Shown: positions 9,378-17,973, counted from the stretch's first letter. The stretch: DNA of 64,000 nucleotides from Variovorax saccharolyticus (GCF_030316765.1 NZ_JASZYT010000001.1:434001-498000); one strand, 5' to 3'. The notes: generated by a model not told the origin, from the letters alone. A program made the numbers and translations.

Positions 9378-11081
9378 TCAGCCCGAGCCCGCGCGCCAGA
9401 CCCGCGCCAGCACGCCGAGCTTGCTGCGCAGCGTGTGGCGCTCGTCGGACAGCGCATCGATGAAGTCCGACAGCCGCTTCGACTTGACCATGGTGTAGAC
9501 CGTGAGCCAAGTGGTGAACGCGAAGACGATGCCGAACCACAGCAACTTGCGCCACAGCGGCGAGTCGGCCTCGGCCAGCAGGTTCATGCCGAGGAAGCCG
9601 GTCGTGATGGTGCCGATCAGGCCGAACAGCGTCACCACCGTGAGCCGCACCACCGTGTTGGCCTGCCGGCGCAGGCTGTCGGCGTCGAGGTAGGTGTTCA
9701 TGTCGGCGATGCGCTCCTTGACCTCGTCGTAGAGCGGATCGAGCCCGAGGTGCGTGGCGCACAGGTGCGACAGCGCGCGCACCTGCGCCTGCTCCGAGAT
9801 CTCGTGGAACCAGTAGCGGTGCGTGAAGCGCAGGAAGCCCTCGAAGCTGGCGCGGATCGCGCGCTTGAAGCGCTTCACGCTGGCGACGTCGTGGATGTCG
9901 AGATTGCGCAGGGCCTCGACCAGCCGGTCGGAGTACATGAGCAGCGCCGCCTTCTGGAAATGCGCGATCAGGAACAGCAGGAAGTGCTGGTGGCGGAACT
10001 GCGCCAGCACGCCGCGGTCGCGGCAGCAGAAGTACTCGGCATGGGCGTCGCCGATCACGATCAGGGCGCGGCCGTTGCACAGGTAGCGCGTGCGCGGCGC
10101 GGCGCCGGCATCGGTCCAGAAGCGGTCGTAGCAATAGCGCTGCTCGAAATCGGCCACCTGCTCCTCGATGTAGGGCAGGGGGCCGGACGCGCCGGTGGCC
10201 GGCTCGGCCGTGCCGGTCACCATCGCGAGCCGGATGAAATCGCTGCGCGAGAGGCGGCGCGGGTCGTCGAGCGCCAGGTAGGCCATCACCGGCATCCGGT
10301 AGTACTCGATCTGGCGAAAGCGCAGCGCGCCGGCCTCGTCCGAATGGTCGCTGACCAGCGGCCTCATGAGCCAGGCCCAGTGGGCGGCGAGCCGCGGCGC
10401 GCGGTGCTCCGCCACGTGCGCGAGGAAGGCCTCGCGCTGCTGCGCATCGGAGGCGGCCAGCACGCTGCCGTCGGCGGCCAGCCATTCGACGCTGTGCATG
10501 CAGTGCAGCGCCTGCCCCTGCGCGTCCCAGCCGCCCGGATAGGCGCGGCCGAAGCGATACAGGATCTCCTGCGCCTGCGCGAGGCTCAGGTGGTCGACGC
10601 CGACCTCGAGGTTGAGCAGCACCACGTCGACGTCGAAGAAGAAGTAGAGATCGACATGCACCACCTGCAGCGTGATCGGCGCGTCGCCTTGCCGCGCCAC
10701 CACGCGCACCGCGGCGATGTCGCTGCGGCGGAAGACCCGCATCGGGGAGTCGCCGCCGTTGGCGCCGCCGGCCGCGCGGCCCTTGCGGCCGTCGCCGTAC
10801 AGGAAGCGCTGCACATAGGGCAGGAAGCTCACGAACTCGTTGTAGTGGCGCTCGTGGAAGCGGTCGCTGGCGCCGGTGTACTCGTCGATCTCCTCGCGCC
10901 AGGGGGAGGCGTCGCCGAGGTCGCGCAAGACCTGCCACGGGCCGCGATGCGCATGGCGCGGCTGGGTGGTCGGCATCAGGCGCAGGGGCCAAAGAAGGGT
11001 CTGGCGCAGGTGCTTCACGGGAGCTGCTGCAACTGCGCCGGAAAACTCTGCTTCGGCGTCCGCCGTTTCGGTGAAGGGCAT
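9378..11081 (-). CDS. CorA-family divalent cation transporter with long N-terminal domain
   Basis: 567 residues; classical CorA is about 320. The C-terminus has two transmembrane segments with the diagnostic GMN motif in GFLGMNLLAEADSPLW, and then a short basic cytoplasmic tail. The region before it is helical and charged, like the CorA stalk. The first 250 or so residues form an extra soluble domain with YFFFDVDVVLLNLEVGVDHL-like strands. Predicted Mg2+/Co2+/Ni2+ channel or Zn2+ exporter in the inner membrane; the ion is not readable from sequence. The start at 11081 has only a weak GGCGAG upstream; 11240 is a longer, unlikely alternative because it would run through the operator region. Confidence 0.85.
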   Translation of the reverse strand: MPFTETADAEAEFSGAVAAAPVKHLRQTLLWPLRLMPTTQPRHAHRGPWQVLRDLGDASPWREEIDEYTGASDRFHERHYNEFVSFLPYVQRFLYGDGRKGRAAGGANGGDSPMRVFRRSDIAAVRVVARQGDAPITLQVVHVDLYFFFDVDVVLLNLEVGVDHLSLAQAQEILYRFGRAYPGGWDAQGQALHCMHSVEWLAADGSVLAASDAQQREAFLAHVAEHRAPRLAAHWAWLMRPLVSDHSDEAGALRFRQIEYYRMPVMAYLALDDPRRLSRSDFIRLAMVTGTAEPATGASGPLPYIEEQVADFEQRYCYDRFWTDAGAAPRTRYLCNGRALIVIGDAHAEYFCCRDRGVLAQFRHQHFLLFLIAHFQKAALLMYSDRLVEALRNLDIHDVASVKRFKRAIRASFEGFLRFTHRYWFHEISEQAQVRALSHLCATHLGLDPLYDEVKERIADMNTYLDADSLRRQANTVVRLTVVTLFGLIGTITTGFLGMNLLAEADSPLWRKLLWFGIVFAFTTWLTVYTMVKSKRLSDFIDALSDERHTLRSKLGVLARVWRAGSG

Positions 11082-11106
11082 CTCGCCAGTGTAGGCATGG
11101 CGCTGT

Positions 11107-11124
11107 CCTAGGGAAATCCCTAGG
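11107..11124. promoter_or_regulatory. 18-bp palindrome in the corA / kgu intergenic region
   Basis: Perfect 8-bp arms CCTAGGGA and TCCCTAGG are separated by AA. It lies 26-43 nt upstream of the corA start and just upstream of the inferred -35 region of the kgu operon, so it could be an activator site for one or an operator for the other. The binding factor is unknown. Confidence 0.5.
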
Positions 11125-11131
11125 CTGGTGC

Positions 11132-11145
11132 TGAAACCGGTTTCA
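11132..11145. promoter_or_regulatory. PtxS operator upstream of the kgu operon
   Basis: TGAAACCGGTTTCA is a perfect 14-bp palindrome and, as I recall it, the same sequence as the published Pseudomonas PtxS operator. It sits about 85 bp before the first ABC gene. A -10-like TACACT at 11148-11153 puts the operator in the promoter spacer, where a LacI-family repressor would block RNA polymerase. The matching regulator is the last gene of the same operon (16892-17935). Confidence 0.85.
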
Positions 11146-11228
11146 CATACACTTCGGTGCCCTGCAATGAAGTGCTTTTGTTTGCACGGCGCACCAACAC
11201 CGAACCTGTCACCGAACCGACGCCTCCC

Positions 11229-11900
11229 GTGAACTACCAATTCCAGTTCGACGCCGTCTTCGCCGCCTGGCCTCTGCTGCTCAAGGGCACCTGGATCACG
11301 ATCCAGCTGTCGCTGGTGGCGACGCTGCTGGGCCTGGTGGTGGCGGTCTTCTGCGCCTGGGGCAAGACCTCCGGGCCCGCCTGGCTGCGCTTCATCGTCA
11401 ATGCCTACATCGAGGTGATCCGCAACACGCCGTTCCTGGTGCAGTTGTTCTTCTTTTTCTTCGCGTTGCCGGCGATCGGGCTGCGCTGGTCGCCCTACAC
11501 CGCGGCGCTGACCGCGATGGTGGTCAACCTCGGCGCCTACGCGGCCGAGATCGTGCGGGCCGGCATCGAGTCGATTCCCAAGGGACAGATCGAGGCCGGG
11601 CGGGCGCTCAACCTCAAGCCCTGGGAGATCTTCCGCTTCGTGATCATCAAGCCGGCGCTCAAGGCCATCTACCCGGCGCTCACGAGCCAGTTCATCCTGC
11701 TGATGCTGAGCTCCGCCGTGGTCTCGGTGATCTCGGCCGACGACCTGACCTCGGTGGCCGCCAACCTGCAGTCGCAGACCTTCCGCAGCTTCGAGATCTA
11801 CATCGTCGTGGCCTGCATCTACCTGGCGCTGTCGCTGGCGTTCTCGGCGCTGTTCAAGTTGATCTACAAGCGCACCCTCAACTATCCGGATCGGCGCTGA
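11229..11900 (+). CDS. Polar-amino-acid-type ABC transporter permease 1
   Basis: 223 residues. HisM/GltJ-type inner-membrane permease with about five membrane helices and the family EAA loop (EIVRAGIESIPKGQIEAGRALNL). The GTG start at 11229 gives NYQFQFDAVFAAWPLLLKGTW, the usual N-terminus of this family. A GTG at 11157 would lie at or before the inferred transcription start (-10 at 11148), so it is disfavoured. It is the first gene of the kgu operon, 5 nt before the second permease. Its family normally carries amino acids or opines. Here the context (kguEKD, ptxS) points to 2-ketogluconate, which is inference. Confidence 0.88.
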   Translation: MNYQFQFDAVFAAWPLLLKGTWITIQLSLVATLLGLVVAVFCAWGKTSGPAWLRFIVNAYIEVIRNTPFLVQLFFFFFALPAIGLRWSPYTAALTAMVVNLGAYAAEIVRAGIESIPKGQIEAGRALNLKPWEIFRFVIIKPALKAIYPALTSQFILLMLSSAVVSVISADDLTSVAANLQSQTFRSFEIYIVVACIYLALSLAFSALFKLIYKRTLNYPDRR

Positions 11901-11905
11901 ACACC

Positions 11906-12559
11906 ATGCGTACCTTCGGCTTTCCCGAATTCCTGTTCATCCTCGAAGCGGCCCAGTGGACGCTGGCGCTGTCGGCGATCGCCTTCGTCGGCGGCGCGAT
12001 CCTCGGCCTCGCGATCGCGCTGGCGCGCACCTCCGACAACCAGGCGGCGCGCCTGCTGTCGACCGGCTTCATCCAGATCTTCCAGGGCACGCCGCTGCTG
12101 CTGCAGCTGTTCCTGATCTTCTTCGGCGCGCCGGTGCTGGGGCTCGATATCAATCCCTGGATCGCGGCGGGCATCGCGCTGGTGCTCAACAGCGCCGCCT
12201 TCCTCGGCGAGATCTGGCGCGGCTGCATCGAGGCGATCCCGCGCGGCCAGTGGGAGGCGGCCGAGGCGCTGAACCTCAACTACGGCGCACGGATGCGCGA
12301 CGTGGTGCTGCCGCAGGCCTTCAAGATCGCGCTGCCGCCCACCGTGGGTTACCTGGTGCAGATCATCAAGGGCACTTCGCTGGCGGCCATCATCGGCTTC
12401 ACCGAAATCACGCGCGCCGGCCAGATCATCAACAACGCCACCTTCCAGCCGCTGCATGTGTTCACCACCGTGGCCGCGATCTATTTCGCGATCTGCTGGC
12501 CGCTGTCGCTGCTGGCCGCGCGCATGGAGCGCAAGCGCGCCCGTGCATTGGCCCGCTGA
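11906..12559 (+). CDS. Polar-amino-acid-type ABC transporter permease 2
   Basis: 217 residues, the partner of the permease ending 5 nt upstream. It has the same HisMQ-family topology, with FQGTPLLLQLFLIFF after the first helices and the EAA loop EIWRGCIEAIPRGQWEAAEALNL that docks the ATPase. The C-terminus is basic (RMERKRARALAR). Two separate permease genes imply a heterodimeric channel. Co-transcribed with the binding protein and ATPase that follow. Confidence 0.92.
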   Translation: MRTFGFPEFLFILEAAQWTLALSAIAFVGGAILGLAIALARTSDNQAARLLSTGFIQIFQGTPLLLQLFLIFFGAPVLGLDINPWIAAGIALVLNSAAFLGEIWRGCIEAIPRGQWEAAEALNLNYGARMRDVVLPQAFKIALPPTVGYLVQIIKGTSLAAIIGFTEITRAGQIINNATFQPLHVFTTVAAIYFAICWPLSLLAARMERKRARALAR

Positions 12560-12605
12560 GTTTTCCCGTTCTTCATCCAAGTCCTCAACCTAGGAGACCT
12601 TCGAC

Positions 12606-13403
12606 ATGATCCGTTCCACCACCCGCCGCGCTGCGATCGCAGCACTGGGCCTGGGCGCCGCGCTGACGGCGTTCGCCCCCTTCGCTTCGGCCCAGAGCGT
12701 GGCCGACATCAAGAAGAAGGGCGAGATCACGATCGGCATGCTGGTCGACTTCCCGCCCTACGGCACCACCGACGCGAAGAACCAGCCCGACGGCTACGAC
12801 GCCGATGTCGCCAAGCTGCTGGCCAAGGAGTGGGGCGTCAAGGCCAACATCGTGCCGGTCACCGGCCCCAACCGCATCCCCTTCCTGCTGACCAACAAGG
12901 TCGACCTGCTGGTCGCCTCGCTGGCGATCACGCCCGAGCGCGCCAAGCAGGTGCAGTTCTCGCAGCCGTACGCGGCAGCGACCATCGTGCTGTACGGCAA
13001 GACCGGCACGCCGATCAAGAGCGCGGCCGACCTGAAGGGTCTGCGCGTGGGCGTGGCGCGTGCCAGCACGCAGGACGTGGCCGTGACCAAGGCGGCGCCC
13101 GAAGGCACCGAGATCCGTCGCTTCGACGACGACGCCTCGGCCATGCAGGCCCTGATGTCGGGCCAGGTCGACGCCATCGGCGCGTCGACCACGGTCGCGG
13201 CGCAGATCGCCAAGCGCGTGCCGCCGAACACCTTCGAGAACAAGTTCAACCTGGTGCAGCAGAACATGGGCATCGCGATGCGCCCCGGCCAGGACGAGCT
13301 GACGAAGGCGGTCAACGATTTCGTGGCCAAGAACTCGGCCAACGGCGAGCTGAACAAGCTCTACCAGAAGTGGCTGCAGACGGATCTTCCGAAGCTGCAG
13401 TAA
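12606..13403 (+). CDS. Periplasmic binding protein, amino-acid ABC family, probable 2-ketogluconate binder
   Basis: 265 residues: Sec signal peptide (cleavage near AFASA|QS, residues 28-30) and a type-2 periplasmic-binding (SBP_bac_3) fold. The lobe motif [16 protein letters not shown] is present. The carboxylate-binding Arg is Arg112 in [17 protein letters not shown]. At the position where HisJ and GlnH have the Asp that binds the alpha-ammonium (VDAxxxD), this protein reads VDAIGAS, so that residue is Ser194. That argues against an alpha-amino acid ligand and fits a 2-keto sugar acid. AGGAGA precedes the ATG. A 46-nt leader separates it from the permeases. Confidence 0.88.
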   Translation: MIRSTTRRAAIAALGLGAALTAFAPFASAQSVADIKKKGEITIGMLVDFPPYGTTDAKNQPDGYDADVAKLLAKEWGVKANIVPVTGPNRIPFLLTNKVDLLVASLAITPERAKQVQFSQPYAAATIVLYGKTGTPIKSAADLKGLRVGVARASTQDVAVTKAAPEGTEIRRFDDDASAMQALMSGQVDAIGASTTVAAQIAKRVPPNTFENKFNLVQQNMGIAMRPGQDELTKAVNDFVAKNSANGELNKLYQKWLQTDLPKLQ

Positions 13404-13428
13404 GACGAACCGACCCCAGGGAACATCC

Positions 13429-14202
13429 ATGAGCGACGCAGCCACGACCAACGCCGATCCGATCATCCGCATGGACGCGGTCAACAAGTGGTACGGCAGC
13501 TTCCAGGTGCTGACCGGCATCGACCTGTCGGTGCGCACCGGCGAGCGCATCGTGATCTGCGGACCCTCGGGCTCGGGCAAGTCGACCCTGATCCGCTGCA
13601 TCAACCGGCTCGAGACGGTGCAGAAGGGCAGGATCGTGGTCGACGGCATCGACCTCACCGCCGGCGGCAAGAACGTCGACGCGGTGCGGGCCGAGGTCGG
13701 CATGGTGTTCCAGCAGTTCAACCTGTTCCCGCACCTGACGATCCTGCAGAACTGCACGCTGGCGCCGATGCGCTCGCGCGGCATGAGCAAGACCGAGGCC
13801 GAAGAGGTGGCGATGAAGTACCTGACGCGGGTGCGCATCCCGGAGCAGGCCCACAAGTACCCGAGCCAGCTCTCGGGCGGCCAGCAGCAGCGGGTGGCGA
13901 TCGCGCGCGCGCTGTGCATGGCGCCCAAGATCATGCTGTTCGACGAGCCCACCTCGGCGCTCGATCCCGAGATGGTCAAGGAAGTGCTCGACACCATGAT
14001 CGGGCTGGCCGAAGATGGCATGACCATGCTGTGCGTGACGCACGAGATGGGCTTCGCACGCAGCGTGGCCGATCGCGTGATCTTCATGGCCGACGGCCGG
14101 ATCATCGAGCAGGGCCCGCCAACCGAGTTCTTCGGCAATCCGCAGCACGAGAAGACGCGCCAGTTTCTCGGCCAGATCCTCAGTTCACACCAGGCGCACT
14201 GA
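13429..14202 (+). CDS. ABC transporter ATP-binding protein (HisP/GlnQ type)
   Basis: 257 residues. All motifs are canonical: Walker [11 protein letters not shown]-loop [12 protein letters not shown], signature LSGGQQQR, Walker [13 protein letters not shown] and H-loop VTHEMGFA. It powers the two permeases upstream, probably as a homodimer. AGGGA lies before the start. The next gene, kguE, begins 16 nt after the stop, placing the transporter directly in the kgu transcript. Confidence 0.94.
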   Translation: MSDAATTNADPIIRMDAVNKWYGSFQVLTGIDLSVRTGERIVICGPSGSGKSTLIRCINRLETVQKGRIVVDGIDLTAGGKNVDAVRAEVGMVFQQFNLFPHLTILQNCTLAPMRSRGMSKTEAEEVAMKYLTRVRIPEQAHKYPSQLSGGQQQRVAIARALCMAPKIMLFDEPTSALDPEMVKEVLDTMIGLAEDGMTMLCVTHEMGFARSVADRVIFMADGRIIEQGPPTEFFGNPQHEKTRQFLGQILSSHQAH

Positions 14203-14218
14203 CGCCGCGATCGACGAC

Positions 14219-14953
14219 ATGACGCCGGTTCTGATTTCTCTTTCATCTTTCGGCGCCGCGGAGATCGGGCGCCATGGCCAGCTCTGGTGCGCGCAGCTCG
14301 CGCGCGCCGCCGGTGCCGACAGCGTCGAGGTGCGCGGCGAACTGCTGCGCGACCCGGTCTCGGAACTGCCCGCGATGGCAGGCCTGGCCTCGGTCTATTC
14401 CAGCCCCGAGGGGCTGTGGGCCGAGGGCGGCTGGCTGGACAGCGCCGCGCTCGGCCGCGGCATCGCCGCGGCGACCACGCTGGGTGCCAGGCGGCTCAAG
14501 ATGTCGATCGGCGACTTCGGCCCGGCCTCGCACGGTTCGCTGTGGGGCCTCAAGGTGCAGCTGGCCGAGACCCGGATCGAGCTCGTGATCGAGAACGACC
14601 AGACCGTCGCGGCCGGCACGCTGCCGGCGCTGCAAGCCTTCTTCGACGCCGCCGACCGCGCGGGCCTCGAGCTCGGCATGACCTTCGACATGGGCAACTG
14701 GCACTGGGTCGGCGAATGCCCGCTGCAGGCGGCCCAGGCGCTGGGCCGCCGCGTGCGCTATGTGCACTGCAAGGGCGCGCAGCGGCTGGCGGCCAAGTGG
14801 GTCGCGGTGCCGCTGGCCGACTCGGCCGCGCCATGGCGCGCCGTGCTGCGCGCGCTGCCGGCCGACGTGCCGCGCGCGATCGAATACCCGCTGGTCGGCG
14901 ACGACCTGCATGCCGTCACGCGCGACCAGGTCGCGCTCATCCGGGCCCTGTGA
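14219..14953 (+). CDS. kguE: KguE-like sugar phosphate isomerase/epimerase-family protein
   Basis: 244 residues with an AP-endonuclease-2 / xylose-isomerase TIM-barrel pattern: ISLSSFGA at strand 1, DSVEVRGELL at strand 2, RIELVIENDQT and GMTFDMGNWHWVGE carrying the metal-site-type acidic and His residues, and VRYVHCKGAQ. Size and place directly before the kinase match KguE of Pseudomonas, whose exact role in 2-ketogluconate use is unclear. Its stop overlaps the kguK start by one base (TGATG). Confidence 0.8.
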   Translation: MTPVLISLSSFGAAEIGRHGQLWCAQLARAAGADSVEVRGELLRDPVSELPAMAGLASVYSSPEGLWAEGGWLDSAALGRGIAAATTLGARRLKMSIGDFGPASHGSLWGLKVQLAETRIELVIENDQTVAAGTLPALQAFFDAADRAGLELGMTFDMGNWHWVGECPLQAAQALGRRVRYVHCKGAQRLAAKWVAVPLADSAAPWRAVLRALPADVPRAIEYPLVGDDLHAVTRDQVALIRAL

Positions 14954-15912
14954 TGACGAACACTTCCGCTGCCGCCTTCGATGTCGCGCTGTTCGGCGAG
15001 GCCATGCTGCTGCTGGTGGCCGATCGACCCGGCCCGATCGAGAACGCCACCGCCTTCCACAAGCGCACCGCCGGTGCCGAGACCAACGTCGCGATCGGCC
15101 TGTCGCGCCTCGGCCTGAAGGTCGGCTGGGCCAGCCGGCTCGGCACCGACTCGATGGGCCGCGCGCTGCTGGCGGCGATGCAGGACGAGGGCATCGACTG
15201 CTCGCACGTGATCTGCGATGTGAGCCAGCGCACCGGCTTCCAGTTCAAGGGCCGGGTGACCGACGGCAGCGACCCGCCGGTCGAATACCACCGCAAGGGC
15301 TCGGCCGCCAGTCACATGGGCCCGTCCGATGTCGACGAGGCCTGGCTGCGTTCGGCGCGTCACCTGCACGCCACCGGCGTGTTCGCGGCGATTTCCGACA
15401 CCAGCCTGCAGGCGGCCATCCGATGCATGGACGTGATGCGCGCGGCCGGCCGCACGATCTCCTTCGATCCCAACCTGCGGCCGACGCTGTGGTCGTCGCC
15501 GGAGACGATGCGGCACTGGATCAACGAACTGGCTTCGCGCGCCGACTGGGTGCTGCCCGGCATCGAGGAGGGCCTCATCCTCACCGGCGAGACGACGCCC
15601 GAGGGCGTGGCACGCTTCTATCGCCAGCTTGGCGCGAAGCTGGTGGTCGTGAAGCTCGGCGCCGAAGGCGCCTACTACGACAGCGATCTGGCCGGCACGG
15701 GGCGTGTCGAAGGATTCCCGGTCAAGGAGATCATCGACACCGTGGGTGCCGGCGACGGCTTCGCGGCCGGCGTGGTCAGTGCCTTGCTCGAAGGCCGGAC
15801 GGTGCCCGAGGCGGTCCGCCGCGGCGCCTGGATCGGTGCCCGCGCGGTGCAGGTGCTCGGCGACACCGAAGGCCTGCCGACGCGCGTGCAGCTCGAGGAG
15901 GCCGGCCTGTGA
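14953..15912 (+). CDS. kguK: 2-Ketogluconate kinase (PfkB family)
   Basis: 319 residues. Ribokinase/PfkB fold: N-terminal FGEAMLLLVADRPG, GAETNVAIGLSRLGLKVGWASRLG (signature 1) and DTVGAGDGFAAGV (signature 2), with Asp268 as catalytic base in the anion hole. It would phosphorylate 2-ketogluconate to 2-keto-6-phosphogluconate in the cytoplasm. By sequence alone it could also be a 2-keto-3-deoxygluconate kinase; the kguD and ptxS neighbours and the PtxS operator favour KguK. It overlaps kguE by 1 nt and kguD by 4 nt. Confidence 0.85.
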   Translation: MTNTSAAAFDVALFGEAMLLLVADRPGPIENATAFHKRTAGAETNVAIGLSRLGLKVGWASRLGTDSMGRALLAAMQDEGIDCSHVICDVSQRTGFQFKGRVTDGSDPPVEYHRKGSAASHMGPSDVDEAWLRSARHLHATGVFAAISDTSLQAAIRCMDVMRAAGRTISFDPNLRPTLWSSPETMRHWINELASRADWVLPGIEEGLILTGETTPEGVARFYRQLGAKLVVVKLGAEGAYYDSDLAGTGRVEGFPVKEIIDTVGAGDGFAAGVVSALLEGRTVPEAVRRGAWIGARAVQVLGDTEGLPTRVQLEEAGL

Positions 15913-16895
15913 CACGCAAGAACGTCCTCGTGTTTCGCGAGTTGCCCGACGACCAGCTCGCGCGGCTGCAGGCCGCGCACGAAGTCACGGTCGCCAATCC
16001 GCGCCTGGACGCGCAGCGCGCCGCCTTCGACGCGGCGCTGCCGCTGGCCCATGGCCTGATCGGCTCCAGCTTTCCGGTCGACGATGCGCTGCTGGCGCGC
16101 GCGCCGCGGCTCGAAGTCGTGTCCAGCGTCTCGGTCGGCGTCGACAACTACGCGCTGGCCTCGCTGCATGCGCGCGGGATCCTGCTGTGCCACACGCCGG
16201 GCGTGCTCGACGAGACCGTGGCCGACACGGTGTTCGCACTCCTGATGGCCACCAGCCGCCGGGTCGTCGAACTCTCCAATCTGGTGCGCGACGGCGCCTG
16301 GACGAAAAACATCGCCGAGGACCTGTTCGGCTTCGATGTCCATGGCAAGACGCTCGGCCTGCTGGGCTTCGGGCGCATCGGCCAGGCGATCGCCCGCCGC
16401 GCTGCGCTGGGCTTCGGCATGCCCGTGCTGTACCACGCACGCCGGCCGGTCGACCTCGCGTCGCAGGCGCCGGAGCTGCAGGGCCGCGCCGTCCACACGC
16501 CGCTCGCCGAACTGCTGGCGCGCGCCGACTTCGTGGTCGCGATGCTGCCGCTGTCCGACAGCACGCGCGGCATGATCGATGCGAGCGTCTTCGCCGCGAT
16601 GAAGCCGGGCGCGGTCTTCATCAATGGCGGCCGCGGCGCCACGGTGCAGGAAGACGCGCTGCTGGCGGCGCTCGATCACGGCACGCTGCGGGCGGCCGGC
16701 CTCGATGTCTTCGCGACCGAGCCGCTGCCGGCGGCGTCGCCGCTGCGCACCCATCCGCGCGTGACGCCGCTGCCGCACATCGGCTCGGCCACGCACGAGA
16801 CCCGGCACGCCATGGCCGAGCTGGCGACCACCAACCTGCTGCAGGCGCTCGCCGGCGAACGCCCCGCGGCGGTTTTCGACACCGCTTCCGCGTGA
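15909..16895 (+). CDS. kguD: 2-Keto-6-phosphogluconate reductase (D-2-hydroxyacid dehydrogenase family)
   Basis: 328 residues from a GTG start that overlaps the kguK stop (GTGA). Rossmann motif GFGRIGQAIA (153-162). The catalytic set is Arg242 in NGGRG, Glu271 in ATEPLP and His290 in LPHIGSAT, as in GyaR/GhrB/KguD enzymes. It would reduce 2-keto-6-phosphogluconate to 6-phosphogluconate, feeding the Entner-Doudoroff route. A glyoxylate/hydroxypyruvate or 2-ketogluconate reductase is possible on sequence alone; operon context decides for KguD. Its stop overlaps the ptxS start. Confidence 0.85.
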   Translation: MTRKNVLVFRELPDDQLARLQAAHEVTVANPRLDAQRAAFDAALPLAHGLIGSSFPVDDALLARAPRLEVVSSVSVGVDNYALASLHARGILLCHTPGVLDETVADTVFALLMATSRRVVELSNLVRDGAWTKNIAEDLFGFDVHGKTLGLLGFGRIGQAIARRAALGFGMPVLYHARRPVDLASQAPELQGRAVHTPLAELLARADFVVAMLPLSDSTRGMIDASVFAAMKPGAVFINGGRGATVQEDALLAALDHGTLRAAGLDVFATEPLPAASPLRTHPRVTPLPHIGSATHETRHAMAELATTNLLQALAGERPAAVFDTASA

Positions 16896-17935
16896 GCGCC
16901 GCAGCCCCAGCGCCGCGGCCGGCGCGCGCCACCATCGCCGACGTGGCCAAGGCGGCCGGCGTCTCGAAGGCCACGGTGTCGCGTTTCCTGAACCACCGCG
17001 AACGGCTGCTGAGTCCCGACATCGCAGCCCGGGTCGAAGCCGCAGTGGCGCAGCTGGCCTATACGCCGAGCCCGATGGCGCAGGCCCTGAGCCACGGCCG
17101 CTCGCGCCTGATCGGCCTGATCGTGGCCGACATCACCAATCCCTATTCGGTGGCCGTGCTGCGCGGCGCGGAGAAGGCCTGCCAGGATGCGGGCTACCTC
17201 GTGATGCTGTTCAACCTCGGCAACGACATCGACCGCGAGCGCGAGGCGATCAATGCGCTGGCCGGCTACCAGGTCGATGGCTTCATCCTGAACACGCTCG
17301 GGCGCGGCGCCGGCCTGGTCGATGCCGACGCGCTGCACGGCAAGCCGGCGGTGCTGGTCGACCGCCGCCATGCGGGCATGCACACCGACTTCGTCTCGCT
17401 GGACAACGCCGCCGCCATGAAGTCGGCCTGCAGCCATCTGGTCGACGGCGGCTACCGCGAGTTGCTCTACATCACCGAACCGCTGAAGGGCGTGAGCTCG
17501 CGGCGCGAGCGGACCGCGGCCTTCGGCGACTGCGTGACGGCCCACGAGCCACGCGTGGCCGGCGAGGTGTACGAATCCACGGGTGACGACGGCGATGGCC
17601 TCGACGCGGCGCTGCGCGCCCTGCACAAGCGGGCGAAGCGCGGCAAACGCGCGGCGGTGCTGGCGGGCAATGCGGTCGTGACCCTGCGCGTGGCAGCGGC
17701 GATGGCGCGGCTGGGCTTGCGCTTCGGCGAGGACATCGGCTTCGTGGGCTTCGACGACCCCGAATGGGCGCCGCTGATCGGGCCCGGCCTGAGTGCCATC
17801 GCGCAGCCGACCGAGGAAATCGGCCGGACCGCGGCGACCTGCCTGCTGGAGCGGCTGAAAGGGCTGGAAGGGCCGGCGCGGCAGCTGCTGCTGCCGGGGG
17901 AGCTGGTGGTGCGGGGGTCGTCGGGCGGGGGGTGA
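16892..17935 (+). CDS. ptxS: LacI-family regulator PtxS
   Basis: 347 residues from a GTG start overlapping the kguD stop by 4 nt. The N-terminal HTH reads TIADVAKAAGVSKATVSRFLNHRE, with the hinge helix near AQALSHGRS. The effector domain opens IGLIVADITNPYSVAVLRGAEKA and covers the rest. LacI-family member at the end of kguE-kguK-kguD, the same order as in Pseudomonas, where PtxS responds to 2-ketogluconate. The cognate palindrome is at 11132-11145, so the operon should be autoregulated. No second copy of that palindrome was seen inside the operon. Confidence 0.88.
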   Translation: MSAAAPAPRPARATIADVAKAAGVSKATVSRFLNHRERLLSPDIAARVEAAVAQLAYTPSPMAQALSHGRSRLIGLIVADITNPYSVAVLRGAEKACQDAGYLVMLFNLGNDIDREREAINALAGYQVDGFILNTLGRGAGLVDADALHGKPAVLVDRRHAGMHTDFVSLDNAAAMKSACSHLVDGGYRELLYITEPLKGVSSRRERTAAFGDCVTAHEPRVAGEVYESTGDDGDGLDAALRALHKRAKRGKRAAVLAGNAVVTLRVAAAMARLGLRFGEDIGFVGFDDPEWAPLIGPGLSAIAQPTEEIGRTAATCLLERLKGLEGPARQLLLPGELVVRGSSGGG

Positions 17936-17973
17936 GGCCGGGGCTGTGGCGGGCGGTTGCCGCAGCCTTCTTC

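Noticed and set aside
11157..11228. Upstream GTG start for the first ABC permease
   Set aside because: It would lie at or before the transcription start inferred from the TACACT -10, and the extra residues do not resemble the family N-terminus.
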